Positions 58,434 to 64,000 of a stretch of 64,000 nt of DNA are shown one piece after another (within the stretch, counting starts at the first letter, position 1; each line of letters starts with the position of its first letter). A model generated the notes under the pieces. The model had not been told where the DNA came from, made no database searches, and saw only the letters and a program-made list of their open reading frames with translations. Origin of the DNA: Corinectria fuckeliana (taxonomy: Eukaryota; Ascomycota; Sordariomycetes; Hypocreales; Nectriaceae); NCBI GenBank assembly GCA_019137255.1, contig WPDH01000121.1, positions 124,001-188,000 of the forward strand, in the 5' to 3' direction. A program made the position numbers and the translations under genes.

Positions 58434-61111
58434 GATACTTGAGTCAACTTGAGTGGGTTGGCGACTCGACTGCAGAACTGCGGTAGCTGACAGGTCCGCC
58501 CGTTTGCATGAGGATCGATCACGAACCCGCGACGACGCTGGGACATGACATGATGTGGCCTCCCGTTATCGGACTGATAGTACGTGGACGGTGCAAGCAA
58601 GCCCCTCGCTGGCGTGGGTAGGAATTGGGGCGAGGAGACTTGAAGACCTGCCGTCTCGGAGACCCAGAGTCACAGTCACAATGTCACAACCTCTCCCGCC
58701 ACCAGCCCACGGCCCACGACCCACGGCCCACCTCGATGGATGGGCGTGACGTTGTGAACTTGTGGGTGTAACCAGGGATGTCCAGGGTCCTACGCTCTCG
58801 TGTCCATCGCGACTCCACGCACAAACAAAGTGCTCGCACCGAGGCGGCGAGGTGAGGAGCGACAGCGCGCCGAAGTCTGGAAGCCCTCCCACCTACCGCT
58901 GCCCACCTACCGCTACCCCCCATCCCCCGCGCTGTTGCGAAATACTTTGTACTAGGTATGTAAGTTGAGAGACATGTCGCTATGCCCGAGGCTTAGAGAT
59001 AGCGGGCGAGGTATGATAAGTCCATGCAGGGACAACACCCCTGTTAATCGCACGGCACAATGCACCACCGGTACCCGGATGTCTGGTCTCACAGCTATCG
59101 CATCGTGCCCAAGTACTACATAGTACGTATGAGCGATAAGACAGCCCTTGAACACCATGACACGGACGCAACTAGAAGGCTCTTCGCCGTCAGGAGGTGG
59201 CCCCCCCAAATATGCGCAACAGGGGCCTTGTTACGGTGTAGCTTCGAAAAACTGGACTCCCCAGGTTTGGTTTGATGATTGATGGCTTTCCGACGGCGCT
59301 ACAGACAGCTATTTACCTTACGTACCGAGTGACAATGACGGGGCAGCAGCAGATCGTGTGTGTGGACCGGGGAAACGCCGCCAACACATTGCGAGTAGGA
59401 CCCGAACGAGACCAGGAGAAGAACGAAATATGGGCGACAGGGGGGGATGGGGGGGGATGGGGATAACGAGCGTGGGAGGCAGTGGAGAGGCGGTGCGACA
59501 TAGTGTATCTCCCATCAATCAGGGCAGTCGAAACTACAACATGTAGGCCTAGAGGCAGGGGCTGGTGAGGAGAATAACTTGCCTGACAGCCTACCTAACA
59601 GACAGCCAGCCCGAAGGAACAAACTGAGGAGGAGGAGGAGAAGGAGGAGGAGGAGGAGGAGGAGGAGGGGGACGGGGTGGGGGTGGCAGTGGGACTGGGG
59701 ACATGCGGAGGAGGACGGAGAGTAGGAGACTCGGGGCTCTGGAGCGATAATAGTCCGCTAACTAATCAGCTCGCGGCCTGCAGACCGCAGGCAGAGTCGC
59801 AGACCGCGGAGGTGCCCACAGGCGTGGTCTCTTGTCTCAAGCCAGTTCAGGCTGCGTCGGGTCCGTCACCCATCACCGACCCAACGCGAAAAGTCTTGGC
59901 CGGCCGCGATCAACAATCGCACAATCGCACAATCGCACGCAACGCAACGCATGAGCCAAACATGAGGATCCAACCCTGGTAGGTGTGTTTTTTTGGGCGC
60001 CGGAACCGCCCCTTGCGCCCGCTGCGGCCGTGAGAGCCCGCCCCCAACCACACGCCCCCAAGCGCAGAGAGAGGGCAGAAAACGGAACTGTCACCGGGAG
60101 AATATCTTGTTCTGTTAGACGGCAGACGGCGCCAAGGCGCGCGCAACGCAAGTGCAGCTTGATGACCGGCTGGCTGGCTGTGCACAAGCTCGTGGCTGCT
60201 TCGTCCAAAAACAAAAGCAAGCATGCCACCAGATAGATACCTACCTACACAGTAGGCACCTAATCTAGTCATCAAGACAGCCCGAACACTTATCTGATCT
60301 AAAAGAGCAACAAGGCGCAACAAGGCGCCAGCGCCTCAGTCGGCCCCATCCACTCTCAGAGACGCACAAGCACGCACACATGCACGCTTCACACGCAATC
60401 GGCAAATCAAGTCACCGCTGCTATCAGGGTCCCGCGGGTTCCTGGGCTCCCCTTGGTTCCCCGTTGGGACCCTCCCGCAGGCTACCAGCCTACCCGTGGG
60501 ACTAAATCGTGGGACCTCCCGCCGGTAGGTAGTATGTACTCCCTGAGCACCCTTGGCTCTTGAGCCCCCCACCCTCTGCTTTCGCCTGTGGTGCCATGGC
60601 CCTGCGGGTCTCGACGTGGGAGCCGTGATGCCATCTGCCAGCCTGCGGGCGCAACCGGTCTAGGTCCCAGGGATTCGTGGGTTGTCTATGGATTGTTGAT
60701 GGCGAGAGCGGATGATAACGTCGCAGCAGTGGATCCCTCTTCTCCGTCCTCCGCTAGCCCGTGACCTTTGCGCTACCTTTGCGCTACCTCGCAACTGTCA
60801 CCTTCTCCCTAGTGGTTTTTCATCTACCGACTGTGTCGGGAACCTCCTCCAAGCCGTACCCTGCTAACGCGGCTGGCCGGAATCGCCAAATCCCAGCATC
60901 CTTGGCCACGAATCTCGACATCGCCCTGCCTTATGATTAGAGCCGCCCACCTGCCCCGAGCGCACGCGGGATCCATCTTGCTCTATCCCATATCTCCATT
61001 CTCCCTCCCACCTCCCGTCGTCCGCCTCCCGCCTTCCACCTTCGCCAACCCTTCCATGGACGAAACATCTCGCCGACGTTGCCCATCGCCCGCCAGGTTC
61101 CAAGAACCCCA
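58434..61111. other. 2.7-kb intergenic region with G-rich tracts
   Basis: No supported coding gene lies here; the many short frames overlap each other on both strands. G-runs at 59440-59462, a GGA tract at about 59627-59667 and a G-quadruplex-type motif at 59667-59693 are the main structures. The 450 bases before 61112 are C/T-rich, probably promoter and leader of the next gene. Confidence 0.45.
59627..59693 (+). repeat. GGA purine tract running into a G-quadruplex-type motif
   Basis: About 13 GGA units with one AGA interruption form a purine-only tract. It leads into G-runs at 59667-59671, 59674-59677, 59679-59683 and 59691-59693 with loops of 1-7 bases. Confidence 0.75.
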
Positions 61112-62551
61112 ATGCCGCCCTCTCCCGCCCGTTCCGCTCCTCCGCCGGCGTCGACGCCGAACGTCGACGACGCTCAGCTGCCCAAGGGACAATGCCGCTA
61201 CATATTGATGATTCCCGAGCTCAAGGGCCAACGCTGTGGCTGCATGGGCTTCGACCATAACAAATCCCTGCCCGGTGCCACCTGCAACTGCGGTCATCTC
61301 TCCTGCTTCCACGTCGCCTCCGCAGATACCGCGTCCCCCGGCAAGAACAAGGCCGAGATCGAGACCGTCAAGCAACGACTCCAAGCCCTCGAAGAAACCG
61401 TCGACCGGACCGACCGAGATCGCCTACATGGAGTAGTGGGCCGTATCAGCGAGCTGGAAGAGACCGTCGAGTCCAACAAGGAGGAGACCCTTGCCGAGCT
61501 TAAAGGATCTTATCGAAACAGCTTCGCCGCCTGGCAGCTGGTGGAGCAATTACAGAAACAAATGAAAGATCTGGAGGAGCGTTACCTAGCTCAAAGTGAG
61601 CAGATTGCTAGGGCTGGCAGGGAGGTCGAGGACCTGCGCAATCGCCAGCTAGAGTTGCTCGACAGCGACGAAATCTTGGAGGAGAGAATCGAAAAGCTTG
61701 AAAGTTCCGAGTTGTTACTCTCGCCTCCCCAGGATCCGGCCCCGACTGACTTGTCATTTGATGCCTTCCAGCTCTCAACAAGTACAGCCACTGAACACCA
61801 GCGGCAGCAAAAGCACTCCCCAGCTACCTCAACGCGATCCCTTTCGTCAACTGCATCATCACGACCATGGACCATCCACATCTCTCTGATGCCGTCTAGG
61901 GAGCAGCCCTTCCCGTTCGAGAAAGATACTACCGCCTACACAAGGTGCCTGTCCCGCGGTCTCCATCGGATGGTGGCCGTGGAAGGCGATGATGTAGAAT
62001 CATTCTCGGCAGCCGTGACCAGGACATTCGGGTCTCTCTTGAAGGGTCGACCATGGGTGCCGTTGCAAGCCAAGCTCTGTGACGCCGAGAAGCTTCGAGG
62101 CCTACCCATGCTGCGACCCCTTGAGTCCGGGCTGGCCAACGGCGATTACGATAGGGACTTCATTCGACAACACTGTGCCGTTGTTGATGCTAATGGAAAG
62201 CTGGATTCACTATACATCGCCATGGAGAACGACACCCTGTCGTGGAAGTTTCTCAGACGATCGCCCAGATACCTAGAAGGTCTGGAATCAAGTTGGGACC
62301 ACGACGTCTACCTCGACCAGAAGGATGAGAAGGATCCAACCGTACTCATGGACTACTTTGATTTCATTGCAAATCACGATAACCAGCAACTCTCAGGCAA
62401 CATGATTGCCCCTTTCACATCCCTTAAGCGCACCGTATCGGAGGTCTCATACTCTTCGCTCGACGAACCTGAAGGGCCGAGGACAAAGATTCCTCGGGCC
62501 TGCAAGCCTGGGCGAATCGACCTACGACGTGGAGTTGAGACCGCGCAATAG
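61112..62551 (+). CDS. unknown protein with a Cys/His cluster and coiled coil
   Basis: This single-exon frame of 479 residues starts at the first true ATG (61112). Near the N-terminus lies a probable metal-binding cluster: Cys28, then C42-G-C44, a 13-residue spacer, C58-N-C60-G-H62-L-S-C65-F-H67. Residues about 78-205 form a long heptad-like coiled coil rich in Glu, Gln, Arg and Leu. A Ser/Thr/Pro linker follows, and then a folded-looking C-terminal domain (about 265-440) starting RPWTIHISLMPSREQPFPFEKDTTAYTRCLSRGLHRMVAV. I recall similar unnamed proteins in other ascomycetes but know no function. The C-terminus is basic. No signal or membrane segment is seen. A zinc-dependent scaffold or nuclear role is speculation. 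Confidence 0.75.
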   Translation: MPPSPARSAPPPASTPNVDDAQLPKGQCRYILMIPELKGQRCGCMGFDHNKSLPGATCNCGHLSCFHVASADTASPGKNKAEIETVKQRLQALEETVDRTDRDRLHGVVGRISELEETVESNKEETLAELKGSYRNSFAAWQLVEQLQKQMKDLEERYLAQSEQIARAGREVEDLRNRQLELLDSDEILEERIEKLESSELLLSPPQDPAPTDLSFDAFQLSTSTATEHQRQQKHSPATSTRSLSSTASSRPWTIHISLMPSREQPFPFEKDTTAYTRCLSRGLHRMVAVEGDDVESFSAAVTRTFGSLLKGRPWVPLQAKLCDAEKLRGLPMLRPLESGLANGDYDRDFIRQHCAVVDANGKLDSLYIAMENDTLSWKFLRRSPRYLEGLESSWDHDVYLDQKDEKDPTVLMDYFDFIANHDNQQLSGNMIAPFTSLKRTVSEVSYSSLDEPEGPRTKIPRACKPGRIDLRRGVETAQ

Positions 62552-64000
62552 CCGAGGGACTGACAAAAGAAAAACTTGCTTGGCTCGAGGAACTTGGTAT
62601 TTTATCGGTATAGAACGGTTTGGACAAATGGGAGCGAATTGGCTTGGGTTTTTGTTTTGTTTTGCGGGATAAGGAGGCGTTCAAACAGTCTGGGAGTTGA
62701 TCTACTCGGGCGGAACTCGCTCATTTCGGTAACCACGACATTAAGACTTTAGATGCATAGAGGAAAGGGATGGTTGATATACCCCGAGACACTGTATGGA
62801 TTTTCGCAGTCAAAGAGAAAAGTTCCGTAGTTTGGATCTTGCTGGGGTTAAGGCCTGTAGGAAACTGAGGAAGTGTTGAATACATTATTTGATCTGAGTC
62901 ACGAATGCCTGCCTATGAATGTAGAGGCAAACCCCTGGTGCAATATTGGCATTTATGACGACACTTTGATAGGTCTGCTTAATTCCGGTCTGCGTGTTAC
63001 TATTTCCAATGATCTTCTAGCTTACATACAAAGTTAACAACGCCCTTCGTTGTTCTAGGATGAAGAGTAACGCTGCCGCCCAATCTGACTCGTTGCTATT
63101 ATCTACCCTTGGTCATCACGTTGTCGGTCGTTGTTACGGCTGGAACAGTCACTCGTTGAGCGACAAGATGGGATCTCGCAAGAACAATAAATACGTCCCC
63201 TAGTTGACCTTGTGAACCGGATGCAACATCAACCTGCCGTTGCTACTAGTCGTTACTCGAGGCCGGATACAGATGACGGCATCACATAGCATCTTGCTCT
63301 AGGAATCATCCGCTATCCCTTCGACATTCCTCTGTAGGGTTGGTTTCCCACCACGCCCGCGCCCGGTTTCGGGGAAGTTGCGGTGAACACAGCACAGCAC
63401 GACACAACCTAAATTACCAATATTCCAGACTAGGGAAGTACAGATCCTTGAAGATTTACTGCAGCTCCTGGAATAAAGACTAGGTTCAAACTCCACAACC
63501 GCATTGAACACAATACTAGGTGGGTGTCAAGAGATGCGCGTTCCCTCGAACCAACTTACTATGGACTTGATCGAGCCGGCAACGAAAAGCAGGTGCGGGA
63601 TTGCGACGTCTGCAGAGTACAGTGTGGCGGATAGCTTAGTTACCTTGTCTAAATCCTCACTGTTTGAAGCTCGTTCCAAGGTACTAGGCACAAGGTTAGA
63701 GATGCCAAGAGAGGGCGTTATGGGTCTCGCTGTCTGTGAGTATTCTAATGGTTATTTGAGTTCTGAGTGCACTTTATCTTTCTGCTCATATGCTATCAAA
63801 GCAAGGCTGAACAGAGCCTGTTCTGAGAAGATGCTACTGTGAGGAGGTCAAATTATCCAGCATCTCTGTGTCGCATGACCCAATATTAGTGGGTAGAACC
63901 GAAATGATCATGTCACTCTTGGACTGCATCCACAGCCCTGATAGTTTTACTTTAGAAACACTACCTATCTAGTAGCATCAAAAGTCGTACTCAGCGCAGA
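62552..64000. other. right-edge region without a supported gene
   Basis: This 1.45-kb stretch has only short open frames, the longest 112 codons at 63504-63842 with no domain. It is AT-richer than average after 62700. It may be the 3' flank of the Cys/His-cluster gene and the flank of a gene beyond the window. Confidence 0.4.

Noticed and set aside
63480..63510. GGTTCAAACTCC resembling a tRNA B box
   Set aside because: No A box or acceptor stem is found at the required distance on either strand.

Overview
The window is nuclear DNA of a filamentous ascomycete. Genes are broken by short introns (47-112 nt) with GT...AG ends and CTAAC/CTGAC-type branch sites. Intergenic DNA is pyrimidine-rich and full of microsatellites. 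The gene set includes a FlbD-type Myb regulator and an Ecm14 pseudo-carboxypeptidase. The style fits Sordariomycetes, probably Hypocreales, but I cannot fix the genus from sequence alone. I see no rRNA, CRISPR array, biosynthetic cluster or supported tRNA.

Layout. 0-3 kb: promoter and intronless coding region of flbD (conidiation regulator). 2.9-10.9 kb: almost 8 kb without a supportable coding gene, between two converging genes, rich in simple repeats. 10.9-15.7 kb, minus strand: two fungal proteins of unknown function and the NDUFS5-like 15 kDa subunit of complex I. 16.3-19.1 kb: SEC39 (Golgi-to-ER tethering). 20.8-22.1 kb: RRM protein with an RG-rich tail. 23.49-23.82 kb: a 322-bp MITE with 22-bp perfect inverted repeats and an 8-bp target duplication, lying in the promoter of a short-chain dehydrogenase (24.0-24.9 kb). 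Then NAA20 (NatB acetyltransferase, minus) and an unknown acidic protein (26.5-27.7 kb). 30.7-32.7 kb: cdh1 (APC/C activator). 33.6-35.3 kb: GPC1 (glycerophosphocholine acyltransferase, minus). 36.8-40.8 kb: smc1 (cohesin). 41.6-43.0 kb: TFIIE alpha. 43.7-45.6 kb: a family X DNA polymerase with BRCT. 46.6-47.3 kb: an MGST3-like MAPEG protein. 47.5-49.2 kb: ECM14 (minus). 50.5-54.7 kb: a Sec7-PH Arf-GEF. 55.2-57.2 kb: SRP72 (minus). 57.6-58.4 kb: an unknown Ser/Arg-rich protein (minus). 61.1-62.6 kb: an unknown protein with a Cys/His cluster and a coiled coil.

The genes are mostly housekeeping and monocistronic and do not form one pathway. Loose themes are chromosome cycle and repair (cdh1, smc1, polymerase X), the secretory pathway (SEC39, Sec7 GEF, SRP72) and development (flbD). 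I rebuilt exon structures by hand from splice signals and reading-frame phase; every multi-exon model given closes in frame.

I found no clear new multi-gene system. The best candidates for a second look are the MITE in the dehydrogenase promoter, the 8-kb desert beside flbD, several introns whose length is a multiple of three and that contain no stop, an apparent GC-AG intron, and three or four conserved proteins of unknown function.
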